A stretch of DNA of 64,000 bases from Bifidobacterium sp. N4G05 (GCF_002742445.1 NZ_NJNQ01000001.1:165968-229967), one strand, 5' to 3'; shown: positions 10,049 through 19,534, counted from the first letter of the stretch. Notes: generated from the letters alone by a model not told the origin. Numbers and translations: made by a program.

Positions 10049-11179
10049 GTGAAAGCCCAATCCGCCCTATCAGTCAAAGAAGCCAATCTCAAGGCCATGA
10101 CCGCGTTCATCTATACCCAAGGTTCAGCCACCAAACAGATGTTCGAACACGAATTAGGGCTCAGCCTGCCAACCATCACGCAGAATCTGCGCGCCATGGA
10201 GGCCGACGGGCTCATCGTCAAAGGCGAGATGCAGCAATCCACCGGTGGACGCAAAGCGCAAATCTACGAATTCGCGGCACACTCCAGTGTGGCTATCGGC
10301 GTGCGAATCCAAACCACACGAATCACGGCCATCGCCATTGATCTGAACGGCAAATCCGTGGCCACCAGACAGCGCACACTCCCCTATCGCAACAACGACG
10401 CCTACTACCAGCGCATGAACGGCATCATCAACGGTTTCGCGCAGGAACTGGCGAAACAAGGCAGCACGGTGCTAGGCGTGGCCTTCTGCATGCAAGGCAT
10501 CGTATCGGTAGACGGGCAGTCGATCACCTTCGGCAAAATCATGAACAACACCGGCCTGAAACTCAGCGAACTCAGCCACGGCCTCAACTATCCGTCGCTG
10601 ATGATTCACGATTTCGACGCTTCTGCCATGGCGGAACTTTGGTTCGACCACAATCTGAAGGATGCCGTCTGCATCTACCTCGAGCGACGCCCAGGAGGCG
10701 CGGTCATCGTAGACGGATCGCTCTACCAGGGGCCGAACCAATGCAATGGCTCAATCGAACATATGACGCTGATTCCAGGAGGCAACACCTGCTACTGCGG
10801 GCAACAGGGCTGCATGGATACGTATTGCTCGCCGGAAACGCTGATGGAAGACGGCGAAAGCCTGCCCGGCTTCTTTTCGGTGTTGGAACAAGGCGAGCAG
10901 GAGCATCGCAAACGATTCTCGCAATGGCTGGATTATGTGGCGCTGGCGGTAACGAATATTCGCTCGGTACTGGCCGGTGACGTGATCATCAGCGGTGAGG
11001 CAGCACAATATCTCGATGATGACGATATGGCCGGACTACGCGAACGCGTGGTGGAACATACGCCATTCGGCACCACGGATTTCGCCCTGCGCAAGGGAAT
11101 GGCGCTCGACCATCAAGACATTATTGGCGCGGCCCTGCGTTTTGTGGAGCCGTACGTACGCGAACTATGCGATATGTGA
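10049..11179 (+). CDS. ROK-family transcriptional regulator
   Basis: The protein starts with a winged helix-turn-helix (KQMFEHELGLSLPTITQNLR) and continues as a ROK/actin-like ATPase-fold domain. The zinc-binding motif of ROK proteins is CYCGQQGCMDTYCS, about residues 250-263. ROK repressors usually sense a sugar or phosphorylated sugar. The GTG at 10049 is preferred because AGGAAGG (10034-10040) precedes it by 8 bases; codons further upstream are interrupted by TAG and TGA. It diverges from the permease-dehydrogenase-AraC set, so a second layer of control over those genes is plausible. Confidence 0.85.
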   Translation: MKAQSALSVKEANLKAMTAFIYTQGSATKQMFEHELGLSLPTITQNLRAMEADGLIVKGEMQQSTGGRKAQIYEFAAHSSVAIGVRIQTTRITAIAIDLNGKSVATRQRTLPYRNNDAYYQRMNGIINGFAQELAKQGSTVLGVAFCMQGIVSVDGQSITFGKIMNNTGLKLSELSHGLNYPSLMIHDFDASAMAELWFDHNLKDAVCIYLERRPGGAVIVDGSLYQGPNQCNGSIEHMTLIPGGNTCYCGQQGCMDTYCSPETLMEDGESLPGFFSVLEQGEQEHRKRFSQWLDYVALAVTNIRSVLAGDVIISGEAAQYLDDDDMAGLRERVVEHTPFGTTDFALRKGMALDHQDIIGAALRFVEPYVRELCDM

Positions 11180-11229
11180 CCGCTTTTGCGCACATATTAA
11201 TCGCATTAATCGCATCGATTGCATAACAA

Positions 11230-11278
11230 AAAGAAGCGTGTTCCGAACCCGTATATAAGGTTCAGCACACGCTTCTTT
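11230..11278. terminator. Bidirectional terminator between ROK and VOC genes
   Basis: An 11-bp stem (AAAGAAGCGTG at 11230-11240 with CACGCTTCTTT at 11268-11278) encloses an inner GAACC/GGTTC pairing. A-rich and T-rich ends on both sides suit the convergent genes. Confidence 0.8.
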
Positions 11279-11349
11279 GTTTGCTTCCGTCTGTTTCGTT
11301 TGTTGTATTTGTTTTCAACGATTATTTGACGGTAATCATCTAACGATAG

Positions 11350-11751
11350 TTATTTGACAATCTGACAGAATTCGATGGTTTCGCCGTTCGGTCCGTACAC
11401 GTTGAAGTAGCGGATGCCATGCTCCCAGAAGCTGTCGATATGCTGGATTTCATTATCTTTGAAATTCAGCCCGAGTTCCTTCGCGTTTTCGAATGCGGCT
11501 TCGATGTCGGGAGTGTCGAATGCCCAATGGTTGATGGCACCAGTGGTCAGCGGAGCCGGATCACCCTCCCACGTTTCGATGGTCAGATGGCCGTAACGCA
11601 GGAATGCGCAACGATTTTCGCCGTTATGAAACAGTCCGTCCAGTTCGAAACCAAGCTTCTTTGTATAGAATTCGATGGTTTCGTCGAGATCCTTCGCCGG
11701 CATGCCGGAATGCTGCAGATCGGTAGTGAATTCAGACATTGCTTTCGCCAT
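11350..11751 (-). CDS. VOC (glyoxalase/bleomycin-resistance fold) protein
   Basis: The 133-residue protein has the two beta-alpha-beta-beta-beta modules of the vicinal oxygen chelate superfamily: DLDETIEFYTKKLGFELDG in the first, and INHWAFDTPDIEAAFENAK then NVYGPNGETIEFCQ in the second. Histidine and glutamate at the expected positions could bind a divalent metal, but the reaction (glyoxalase, dioxygenase, epimerase) cannot be deduced. Translation from the ATG at 11751 is supported by a perfect AGGAGGT at 6-base spacing. It is a single-gene unit. Confidence 0.85.
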   Translation of the reverse strand: MAKAMSEFTTDLQHSGMPAKDLDETIEFYTKKLGFELDGLFHNGENRCAFLRYGHLTIETWEGDPAPLTTGAINHWAFDTPDIEAAFENAKELGLNFKDNEIQHIDSFWEHGIRYFNVYGPNGETIEFCQIVK

Positions 11752-12067
11752 AAAAATACCTCCTGATAACGATGAATACGATTGATTTTTCCCTTTTGTG
11801 ATTAGGATATGCGCTATGCGGCGATGTCGGCGGCGCATTTGCCGTCATGTCGTGATACTTTTTCGCTAATTCCAAGCTGTTCAGGACGAATAAACAACGT
11901 CAGGCACCGATTTTGACGACAGCCTTGGAAGCGGCGGCGATTTTTGCCGTCGAGGAAGTCCTGCACCTGCTCGAGTTCAAGCTCACGGCTGGATCAGACC
12001 GGCACGAGCGTCGACAGCCTCGACATAGCAAGCCAACAGATAATTTCAAAGTGTTTAGAATGAGGTT
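11752..12067. other. Intergenic region with possible decayed coding remnant
   Basis: The part next to 11752 is the VOC promoter region. On the minus strand, about 12035-11900, short pieces in three frames read YVEAVDARAGLIQP, LELEQVQDFLDG and KIAAASKAVVKIGA before a stop. Together they look like the C-terminus of a real protein broken by frameshifts. The family was not recognised. The glgX promoter lies at the right end. Confidence 0.3.
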
Positions 12068-14515
12068 ATGAAGAACCCACCTTTGCACCGCTACGCAACC
12101 CGACCAGGTCTCTATTTCACCGATGACGGTGGCGCCGACGCCATCGTCCGCTCCGAAACCGCCGATCAGGTATGGTTCTGCGTTCTTGAACCCCTCGATC
12201 AACCAAGTGCCTTTTATGCCGATGCAGTCCGTCTGTTCAACGAGCCGGGACTCACCTTCATCGATCAGGCAAAAAAACAGCGCATCTGCACCAGACGCAT
12301 TCCCTCGTTCAATCTTCGTGAAACACTGTTCCGCATGGACGGTCCCAACTACGGACTGTGGTACGTGCACGTGCCACAAGCATGGGACGGCATGCAATAC
12401 GGATACCGCGTCAACGGCCCATGGGATCCCGATCATGGCGTGAGTTTCAACCCCTACAAGCTGCTGCTTGACCCATACGCCAAAGGCATCGAAGGATCGA
12501 TGAAACTCGATCCGGGCGCATTCGCCTACGAATGCGAAATCGTCAACGGCAAGGTCAAAGGCTCCCCCTTCGGACCGATGAGCACCATCGATTCCGTAGG
12601 CCATGTTCCCGTTTCCGTAGCCATAGACGACCGCGCTGCCAACAAGCATGATGGCGAACCGTCGCATCCGCATGTGCCATGGAGCAAAACCGTGATTTAC
12701 GAGCTGCATGTCAAAGGCTTCACCGCCAATGCGCCATGGCTGCCCAAAGAACTTCGCGGCACCTATGCAGGATTGGCGCATCCGGCGACGCTTTCCTACC
12801 TGCAGGATCTAGGAGTCACCTCCATCGAACTGCTGCCGATCCAAGCCAAACAGTCCGAACTCTTCCTGCAGGAACGTGGACGCGTCAACTATTGGGGTTA
12901 TTCGACGCTTGGCTATTTCGCACCGGAAGCCTCATATGCCACCAAACGCTCGCAGGAGGCCGGCGCCGCCGCCGTACGCCAGGAAGTCATTGACATGGTG
13001 CGCGCATTGCACGAGGCCGGTTTCGAAGTGATTATGGACGTGGTCTACAACCACACCTGCGAATCCGGACCGGAAGGACCGACCGTATGTTGGCGTGGAC
13101 TTGACAATCTGTCGTACTATCGACGCACCAAAGACAAGATGAGTCGCCTGTACGATACCACCGGCTGCGGCAATACGCTTGATTTCACCAACACGCACGT
13201 CACCACGTTCGCCGTGGATTCGTTGCGCTATTGGGCCAAACGCATTGGCATCGACGGATTCCGATTCGATCTCGCGGCGACGCTTGCACGTCTCGACGGT
13301 GAATTCACCCGCTACCATCCATTCCTGTACGCTTTGCGCTCCGACATGCTGCTCGGCAATCTCAAAATGATCATGGAACCATGGGATTGCGGCCCGAACG
13401 GCTGGCGTACCGGCGAATTCGGCATTCCTTTCGCGGAATGGAACGACCGTTTCCGCGATTGCACACGCAAATTCTGGCTGACCGATGTGAATCGCGCGCG
13501 CGGCGGCGAACACGGCGAAATGACCATGCAAGACATGGCCACACGACTATGTGGATCCTCCGACCTGTTCGCCACCGACCCCGGCCGCGGTTCGACCGCC
13601 TCCGTGAACTATGTGGCCTGCCACGACGGCTTCACCACCGCCGACCTGACCATGTACAAGAGCAAACACAACGAGGCCAACGGCGAAAACAACCACGACG
13701 GAACAAACGACAACCATTCCGTCAATTTCGGCCACGAGGGCCCCAGCAGCAACCCAATCATCGTACGGCAGCGCCAGCGCGCCATCATGAACCTGCTGGG
13801 CACGCTCCTACTGTCGTTGGGCACGCCAATGCTGCTCGCCGGCGACGAATTCGGCAATTCGCAAAACGGCAACAACAACGCCTACACGCAAGACAACGAC
13901 ACTACATGGCTTGATTGGGATTGGCTGTACAGCACCGAGCAAACGCCGGAATTGAAGCAATTCAATCTAATGTCACGCTTGATCACATTGCGGAAATCCC
14001 TCGATTTGTACAATCATGAGGATTTCTTCACTCGCCTGAGCGAAATCGGTTTACTGAAGAAATCCGATCGCGTGCATTGGTATCTTCCGGACGGGCAGAT
14101 GCCGAACGATTCGGATTGGACGAATCCTTCCGTACGCTCGTTCGCCATGCAGCTGCTCTCCCCCGACGAGCCGACCCTGCTAATTCTGATCAATGGATCT
14201 GACGAAGTTACGCGTTTCCATCTTCCGAAAGGCATTGAATGGGAGATGGTCTGGTCCTCGGCTGAGATTGTTGGAGAATATCCCGGTTTGGGAACATCCA
14301 TCGAACGGGTGTCGGAATTCGACGAGGAGTCGGAAAACAAGCCGGCAGGCAGATTGCGCAATCATCTGCACCGCATCAATATGATGTACTGGCAGACGCA
14401 AGACGATGAAGCAAATCTGCAATCCGCCGACGATGGATTGTCGGAAGACGATCCGACATTGTGGACGCTTCCGGCGTTGAGTATCAGTGCGATGAAGCAG
14501 ATGCCGACCGCTTGA
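12068..14515 (+). CDS. glgX: Glycogen debranching enzyme, GH13 isoamylase type
   Basis: This 815-residue enzyme hydrolyses alpha-1,6 branches of glycogen and limit dextrins. An N-terminal CBM48-like beta-sandwich (about 10-170) carries YGLWYVHVPQAWDGMQYGYR. The GH13 barrel follows, with region I DVVYNHT (324-330), nucleophile Asp401 in GFRFDLA, acid/base Glu437 in MIMEPWD, and third acid Asp520 in VACHDG. The C-terminal beta domain is longer than in E. coli GlgX and ends in an acidic tail. It is monocistronic; malQ, which acts on the released maltodextrins, lies 1.4 kb downstream on the other strand. Confidence 0.93.
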   Translation: MKNPPLHRYATRPGLYFTDDGGADAIVRSETADQVWFCVLEPLDQPSAFYADAVRLFNEPGLTFIDQAKKQRICTRRIPSFNLRETLFRMDGPNYGLWYVHVPQAWDGMQYGYRVNGPWDPDHGVSFNPYKLLLDPYAKGIEGSMKLDPGAFAYECEIVNGKVKGSPFGPMSTIDSVGHVPVSVAIDDRAANKHDGEPSHPHVPWSKTVIYELHVKGFTANAPWLPKELRGTYAGLAHPATLSYLQDLGVTSIELLPIQAKQSELFLQERGRVNYWGYSTLGYFAPEASYATKRSQEAGAAAVRQEVIDMVRALHEAGFEVIMDVVYNHTCESGPEGPTVCWRGLDNLSYYRRTKDKMSRLYDTTGCGNTLDFTNTHVTTFAVDSLRYWAKRIGIDGFRFDLAATLARLDGEFTRYHPFLYALRSDMLLGNLKMIMEPWDCGPNGWRTGEFGIPFAEWNDRFRDCTRKFWLTDVNRARGGEHGEMTMQDMATRLCGSSDLFATDPGRGSTASVNYVACHDGFTTADLTMYKSKHNEANGENNHDGTNDNHSVNFGHEGPSSNPIIVRQRQRAIMNLLGTLLLSLGTPMLLAGDEFGNSQNGNNNAYTQDNDTTWLDWDWLYSTEQTPELKQFNLMSRLITLRKSLDLYNHEDFFTRLSEIGLLKKSDRVHWYLPDGQMPNDSDWTNPSVRSFAMQLLSPDEPTLLILINGSDEVTRFHLPKGIEWEMVWSSAEIVGEYPGLGTSIERVSEFDEESENKPAGRLRNHLHRINMMYWQTQDDEANLQSADDGLSEDDPTLWTLPALSISAMKQMPTA

Positions 14516-14552
14516 TTCCATCAAGAGCTGCTTGAATCGCTCAAATACCAAG

Positions 14553-14586
14553 AAACCCCTCGGAAAACGAATTTCCGAGGGGTTTC
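14553..14586. terminator. Bidirectional terminator between glgX and rpsI
   Basis: AAACCCCTCGGAAA and TTTCCGAGGGGTTT form a long stem around a short loop. It sits between two convergent genes and should terminate both. Confidence 0.9.
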
Positions 14587-14603
14587 GTATAAGCCGTAAA
14601 GCT

Positions 14604-15095
14604 TTAGCGCTTCGAGAACTGCGGAGCGCGACGTGCCTTGTGCAGACCGGCCTTCTTGCGTTCCACGACGCGAGCGTCGCGGGTCAGGAAGCCAGCCTTC
14701 TTCAGGGCTGCGCGGTTCGCATCACGATCAATGGCGTTCAAAGCGCGGGCAACGCCCAGGCGGATTGCGCCAGCCTGGCCGGTGGTGCCGCCACCGTCAA
14801 CGAGGACGATAGCGTCGAACTTGCCTTCGAGCTTGAGAAGCACGATCGGGGAGTTGACCTCACGCTGCAGCAGCTTGGCCGGGAAGTACTCTTCCAGAGT
14901 GCGACCGTTGATGGTCCACTTGCCAGTGCCCGGAACCAGACGAACACGAGCGACGGCTTCCTTGCGACGACCGGTGCCGTAGCCCGGAGCGATAGCGGAA
15001 GTACCGGTGCCAGCGCCAGCGTTGGTTTCGGTGGTGTACGAGGTGAGCTCCTCTTCGGTCTCGAGAACCGCGGAGTCGTTGGTGTTTTCAGCCAT
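14604..15095 (-). CDS. rpsI: 30S ribosomal protein S9
   Basis: The ATG at 15095 gives a 163-residue S9: AGGGAGA precedes it, whereas a start 8 codons earlier would overlap rplM. About 40 acidic and flexible N-terminal residues ([16 protein letters not shown]) come before the conserved core, a usual actinobacterial feature. The core begins [17 protein letters not shown], includes the helix [14 protein letters not shown], and ends RRAPQFSKR, the tail that contacts P-site tRNA. It forms the rplM-rpsI pair found in nearly all bacteria. Confidence 0.96.
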   Translation of the reverse strand: MAENTNDSAVLETEEELTSYTTETNAGAGTGTSAIAPGYGTGRRKEAVARVRLVPGTGKWTINGRTLEEYFPAKLLQREVNSPIVLLKLEGKFDAIVLVDGGGTTGQAGAIRLGVARALNAIDRDANRAALKKAGFLTRDARVVERKKAGLHKARRAPQFSKR

Positions 15096-15115
15096 GTTTC
15101 TTATCTCCCTTCGGT

Positions 15116-15565
15116 TCACTTAGCCTGCTGCGAGACCTGAGCGATCTCGAAAACCTGCGGCTTCTGGCCAGCGTACGGATGCTCGGTGCCACAGATGATG
15201 TGGAGGCGATCCAGCTGGACCTTGGCCAGACGATTCTTCGGCAGCATGCCCTTGATAGCGGACTTGATGATGCGCTCAGGGTTAGTCTTGAGCAGCTTGC
15301 CGTAGCTATCGCGACGCAGGCCACCCGGACGACCGGAGTGCATGTACAGTTCCTTGCCCAACTTGTTGCCGGTCAGAGCGATCTTATCGGCGTTGAGAAT
15401 GATCACGTGGTTGCCGGAATCGGCGTGCGGAGCGTAGGTCGGCTTGTTCTTGCCACGCAGCAGGATGGCTGCCTGGGAAGCGAGACGGCCGAGCACCACG
15501 TCGGTGGCGTCGATAACGTACCAGTCGTGAGTCAGATCAGCTGGCTTCGGAGTGAAAGTTTTCAC
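15116..15565 (-). CDS. rplM: 50S ribosomal protein L13
   Basis: The 149-residue product has the L13 landmarks: [16 protein letters not shown] near the N-terminus, [18 protein letters not shown], and the signature [20 protein letters not shown] towards the end. L13 is an early 50S assembly protein. It is the first gene of the rplM-rpsI transcript, with 20 bases between the genes, and its promoter should lie between 15566 and 15800. Confidence 0.97.
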   Translation of the reverse strand: MKTFTPKPADLTHDWYVIDATDVVLGRLASQAAILLRGKNKPTYAPHADSGNHVIILNADKIALTGNKLGKELYMHSGRPGGLRRDSYGKLLKTNPERIIKSAIKGMLPKNRLAKVQLDRLHIICGTEHPYAGQKPQVFEIAQVSQQAK

Positions 15566-15894
15566 GATGTACCTTTTCTATATATTGTGTTCCGGACCTT
15601 CCATCAACATCAATGCGTTGGTTAAGCGCAGAATGATGCCGTTTTCAGGTCTCATTATCCGTGGGCTCCCTGAAAGTCCTCGATGGCGAGTGGGAAAAGC
15701 GCTTTGAAGGACCCCGTAGGGAAACACAACAATCTACTAGTATATCGCCAGCCTTGACATTTGCGACACATCGCATAGCAAAATCAGCGCAAAATACCCC
15801 TTTTTGCACAGCAACGAAAAACCGGCGATACACAAATGGACGTTCCGTTTCATATCGCCGGTTTTATATATCTAAAAGCTGCTGCCAAATGCGA
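15566..15894. promoter_or_regulatory. rplM promoter region and malQ 3' region
   Basis: There is no credible coding sequence. The left half must contain the rplM-rpsI promoter on the minus strand; TATACT around 15735-15745 is a possible -10, but I found no good -35. The right half holds the malQ terminator hairpin. Confidence 0.4.
15818..15865 (-). terminator. malQ terminator hairpin
   Basis: AAAACCGGCGATA (15818-15830) pairs with TATCGCCGGTTTT (15853-15865), a 13-bp stem flanked by A/T runs that ends about 30 bases past the malQ stop. The long 22-base loop is unusual. Confidence 0.7.
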
Positions 15895-18057
15895 TCAGCC
15901 GCACATAATCGCCGCGATCTCCTGCAGTCGAGCATTGCCGAACAACTCTTCCAGCGGCACGACATTGCCATCTCCGTCAGCCAGGGGAATACGCCAATTC
16001 GGATACTCGTTGCTGGTTCCCGGCTGGTTCTGCGTACGCTTTTCACCGACCGCATCGACGATGGATGCTGCCATCAGCTTGCATGGCGATCCCTTAAGAC
16101 CGCGGTACAGGGCGTCGACGATTTCGTTTTCGTTGGCAAGTTCGTCTTCCAGCACGTCAGCGTCAAGATAGCCTTCCTTGACAAGCATGTTCAGCATGGC
16201 GTTATGCTCGGCTTCCGCGGACTTCTTGAATTCCTCGACCGGACCGGACAACAATCCCAACTGCTCGCGCAGCTTGACATGCCCATACTCCAAGTAGCCT
16301 GCCGCCGGAGGCAAATCGTGCGTGTTGACGGAAGCCAGCGCATACGGACGCCAATCCTTCGGCGCACGGAACACACCGTCGAACTGTTCGAACCATTCCA
16401 CTGCGCAACCGAGAATGCCGTGCTCGGACAGCGACTTGGACACATAAGCCGGAACCACGCCAAGATCCTCGCCCACGACCACGCCACCGGCGCGAGACGC
16501 TTCCAGCGCGAGAATGCCGAGCATGATGTCAGAATCGTAATGCACGTAGGTGCCGTCCATGGCCTTCTTGCCTTCCGGAATCCACCACAAGCGGAACAAG
16601 CCAAGAATATGGTCAATACGCACCGCGCCCGCATTGGAGAACATGCCATGCACCATGTCTCGGTACACCTTGTAACCGGTCTGATCAAGGGCGATCGGGT
16701 TCAGCGGCGGCTGGCTCCAATCCTGACCCTGCTGGTTGAACATGTCTGGCGGGGCGCCGACCGTGGCACCCTTGGCGAAACGTTCAGGATTCCACCACAC
16801 GTCGGAACCGGCCGGGTGCACACCCACCGCCATGTCGGCGATGATGCCGATCTTCATGCCTGCGTCACGAGCCGCCTGCTGGGCCGCATGCAGCTGCTCG
16901 GTGGCGACCCATTCGAGCCAACGGTAGAATTCGAGCGTGTCAGGATACTGCGCGCGAAGCTGCGCGACCTCTTCGGAATCACGATTGTACTTACGCACCC
17001 AATCGTCGTCGCTGCCATTGGAGGCGCCCCACTTGTCGTAGCACAGGCACCACGTGGCATAGGATTCGATCTCATCGCCCACTTCGGCGAGATACCGATC
17101 GAACTCAGCTTGACGCTGTACAGAAAGACCTGCTTTGTAGATGATCCACAACGCCTGCATCTTGGTGCGCCACATCGTTTCACGGTCCAAAACCTGCGCA
17201 TCGCCGTTGAGAGGCTCGACCTGCTCGTGCAGCGCGTCGACCTTCGCCTTGTCTTCCGGCGAAAGCGCGGCATATTCCGGCATGGATTCCGGACGAATAT
17301 AGCTGAAGTTGATGAAACGGCGCGAAATCGGCAGATACGGAGACGGCTCGATCGGCGGCACCGGCTCGGCGGCATGCAGCGGGTTGATCAGCATGAAGTC
17401 GGCACCGGTCTTCTTCTTGGATTCGACGAGCAGGGCCTTCAGATCCTCATAATCGCCGATTCCCCAAGAACCGCTGGAACGGATGGAATAGAGCTGGCTC
17501 ATCCAGCCCCACAGGGAGCCTTCCTTCATCTCGTCGAGCAGTTCGATCTTCTCCGGAGCACTGATAACGGTTGCAGACTCCGTCTTGCCGCCCACGGTGA
17601 CCTCAAGGGTGTGATATCCCTCGGGAAGGTCTTCCGGAAGCACTAGGTACGATGTGCACACAAATCCGCCATCGACCTCAACCGCGGCACCGTTGCCGCC
17701 CTCATGCTCGATTTTGCCGGCATACGTCTCGCCATCTTCCAACGTGATGGAAGCTTCGGGAACGTCAAGCGCGCCGCCATGAACCTCTATCTTGCTTTTC
17801 TTACCGACAATGTGCAGCACGGTCGGAGGAATGATTCGGATGTTACGTTCACGCTGAATGGCGGCGATGGACTGTTCGATTGCATCATCGTTGGAAGCGT
17901 CGATTCCAAGCGCCTTGAGCACCGCCACAAGAACATCGTCTTCGATTTCGTGGTAATCACGGCTCATACCGACATAACTGGTAGCGACACCCACCAACTT
18001 TGCCAGACGAATGAGCGGACGGGCTAGACGCGTTGCATTTTCGGTCTGTTCTGTCAT
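15895..18057 (-). CDS. malQ: 4-alpha-glucanotransferase (amylomaltase, GH77)
   Basis: MalQ moves maltosyl and longer units between maltodextrins, supplying glucose and longer chains to phosphorylase. The product of about 720 residues is the long actinobacterial form. An N-terminal extension with a beta-sandwich region comes first, and the GH77 barrel begins near SQLYSIRSSGSWGIGDYEDL. Landmarks are INPLHAAEPVPPIEPSPYLP, RIDHILGLFRLWWIPEG containing the catalytic Asp, VVGEDLGVVPAYV with the acid/base Glu, and ASVNTHDLPPAAGY. I prefer the ATG at 18057 over an in-frame TTG at 18078; neither has a strong ribosome binding site. Confidence 0.93.
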   Translation of the reverse strand: MTEQTENATRLARPLIRLAKLVGVATSYVGMSRDYHEIEDDVLVAVLKALGIDASNDDAIEQSIAAIQRERNIRIIPPTVLHIVGKKSKIEVHGGALDVPEASITLEDGETYAGKIEHEGGNGAAVEVDGGFVCTSYLVLPEDLPEGYHTLEVTVGGKTESATVISAPEKIELLDEMKEGSLWGWMSQLYSIRSSGSWGIGDYEDLKALLVESKKKTGADFMLINPLHAAEPVPPIEPSPYLPISRRFINFSYIRPESMPEYAALSPEDKAKVDALHEQVEPLNGDAQVLDRETMWRTKMQALWIIYKAGLSVQRQAEFDRYLAEVGDEIESYATWCLCYDKWGASNGSDDDWVRKYNRDSEEVAQLRAQYPDTLEFYRWLEWVATEQLHAAQQAARDAGMKIGIIADMAVGVHPAGSDVWWNPERFAKGATVGAPPDMFNQQGQDWSQPPLNPIALDQTGYKVYRDMVHGMFSNAGAVRIDHILGLFRLWWIPEGKKAMDGTYVHYDSDIMLGILALEASRAGGVVVGEDLGVVPAYVSKSLSEHGILGCAVEWFEQFDGVFRAPKDWRPYALASVNTHDLPPAAGYLEYGHVKLREQLGLLSGPVEEFKKSAEAEHNAMLNMLVKEGYLDADVLEDELANENEIVDALYRGLKGSPCKLMAASIVDAVGEKRTQNQPGTSNEYPNWRIPLADGDGNVVPLEELFGNARLQEIAAIMCG

Positions 18058-18125
18058 AAGCAACAGTCTATGCCCCAATCACACACACCACGCGCAAGAA
18101 TCTCACAACATGACAACGTATGCAA

Positions 18126-18797
18126 CTATTTTTCCGAAAGACGCTTTTCAGCAGCCCTTTTCACTTCTCCCGACGCATCCTGCGCAAGTTTTTCCAGCAT
18201 CTGATCGGATGCATTCGGGTTCAACGCAACGGCCCTGCGCACCATGGAAGCGAGCACCGCCGGAGCATTCGGCTCGATCTCGGTTCCCAAGGATCCCAAA
18301 AAATCAAGGGTTCGCGAATCCATATCCGGATCCTGCGCACCTTCGAGCCTCATCTTCCAAGATGTCCGCTTGTTGCGCAACGCGACATCGCGCACTTCGA
18401 GGGACTCATCCTTGGTGAGACGCCCCACCAGCCAATTCTTATCATTGGCATTGCCGGCAACGGCTTTGCGCACTTCAATGGATTCGTCGGTGGACAGTTT
18501 AACGAGAATATTCGGAAACGGCATGGTTTCCGCAAGGAAAACACGATCTTCCAACGGCGTATGTGCATTGCCTGCGACAGCCTCCAGCAGTGCCGTGGCG
18601 CGCGAGAACGCAGCCTGTTCGGAACGGTCAGGCAATGGCCGGCGCGCGAATTCACTCAGTTCAGCGGCATCCGTGGAATGCCGCAAACGCTCGTAGGTCG
18701 CGGTCAGAGGCTCGAAATCCAAAGGAATCTTCTGGCCTTGCGATTGTGCGGATTCGTTCTCGGCATTGCCGTCTTGCTTGATTTCAGCATCGGTCAT
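18126..18797 (-). CDS. Alpha-helical repeat protein, variant leucine-rich/HEAT-like
   Basis: This 223-residue acidic protein is probably cytoplasmic, with no signal or membrane segment. After a polar N-terminus of about 20 residues it consists of helical repeats of about 24 residues. The pattern includes LVKLSTDESIEVRKAVAGN, LVGRLTKDESLEVRDVALRN and MLEKLAQDASGEVKRAAEKR, close to variant leucine-rich repeats and HEAT repeats used for protein contacts. The start at 18797 has GGTGG upstream. Its first codon lies 32 bases after the next upstream gene's stop. No biochemical function is assigned. Confidence 0.75.
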   Translation of the reverse strand: MTDAEIKQDGNAENESAQSQGQKIPLDFEPLTATYERLRHSTDAAELSEFARRPLPDRSEQAAFSRATALLEAVAGNAHTPLEDRVFLAETMPFPNILVKLSTDESIEVRKAVAGNANDKNWLVGRLTKDESLEVRDVALRNKRTSWKMRLEGAQDPDMDSRTLDFLGSLGTEIEPNAPAVLASMVRRAVALNPNASDQMLEKLAQDASGEVKRAAEKRLSEK

Positions 18798-18829
18798 AGT
18801 TTCCACCTTACGCCATTGCCTTCCGGGAT

Positions 18830-19477
18830 TCACATTTTCACCGGACGATTGGAAGTTCCCGTTTTTTGCGGAGTCACGGTTGCATTGAACGTTTCAACCA
18901 CACGCGATTCGAATTGCTGCGATTGCTCCTGCGGCACGACAACCGCCAATACGATGCGATCGGTATACTGCGCGTCCGCCTGCTCACCCTGCACCGAGGC
19001 GAGAAGATTCTGAAAACTGCCCAATTGTGAGTAGTCGAGCGTTACCTGATATTCGCTACACGGCACGATTTTCGCTTTGGTCGCCGCTTTGACGGCAATG
19101 GACGCGCCCGTGGAATATGCACGGATCAGGCCACCGGAACCCAATAGGATCCCACCGAAATACCGGGTGACGGCAACCGCGCAATCCGTCATCTCGTTGG
19201 CGCGCAGCACGTCGAGAATCGGCTTGCCGGCCGTACCCGACGGCTCGCCGTCATCGCTCATACGTTCGGCCAAACGACCGTCGGAACCGCCGCACACCGC
19301 AGCATAGGCAACATGACGGGCTTTCGGATGCTGATCGCGAATCATCTGCACAAACGCGATCGCCTCATCCAAGGAATCGATATGGCAGGCGTCGCCAATG
19401 AATTCCGATTTCTTCTCGACGAACGCATCATGTGCGGGCTGATCGGCGGAATCGAGTATGGTCTGCATGTCTTTCAA
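18830..19477 (-). CDS. YigZ/IMPACT family protein
   Basis: The 215-residue protein matches the YigZ family: an N-terminal UPF0029-like domain with KSEFIGDACHIDSLDEAIAF, DQHPKARHVAYAAVCG, and the hallmark RMSDDGEPSGTAGKPILDVL followed by VTRYFGGILLGSGGLIRAYS. A small C-terminal ferredoxin-like domain covers about residues 140-215. Eukaryotic IMPACT regulates the kinase Gcn2; the bacterial role is unclear, possibly RNA or ribosome related. It precedes the repeat protein by 32 bases and may be cotranscribed with it. Confidence 0.88.
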   Translation of the reverse strand: MKDMQTILDSADQPAHDAFVEKKSEFIGDACHIDSLDEAIAFVQMIRDQHPKARHVAYAAVCGGSDGRLAERMSDDGEPSGTAGKPILDVLRANEMTDCAVAVTRYFGGILLGSGGLIRAYSTGASIAVKAATKAKIVPCSEYQVTLDYSQLGSFQNLLASVQGEQADAQYTDRIVLAVVVPQEQSQQFESRVVETFNATVTPQKTGTSNRPVKM

Positions 19478-19534
19478 CCTACCTAATCACGCCGACCGTC
19501 CGTACGTTTTTCTTATACCGCTTCGTACGATCGC

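Noticed and set aside
15661..17646. 661-codon plus-strand reading frame
   Set aside because: It runs opposite malQ, starts in the rplM promoter region and has no recognisable domain.
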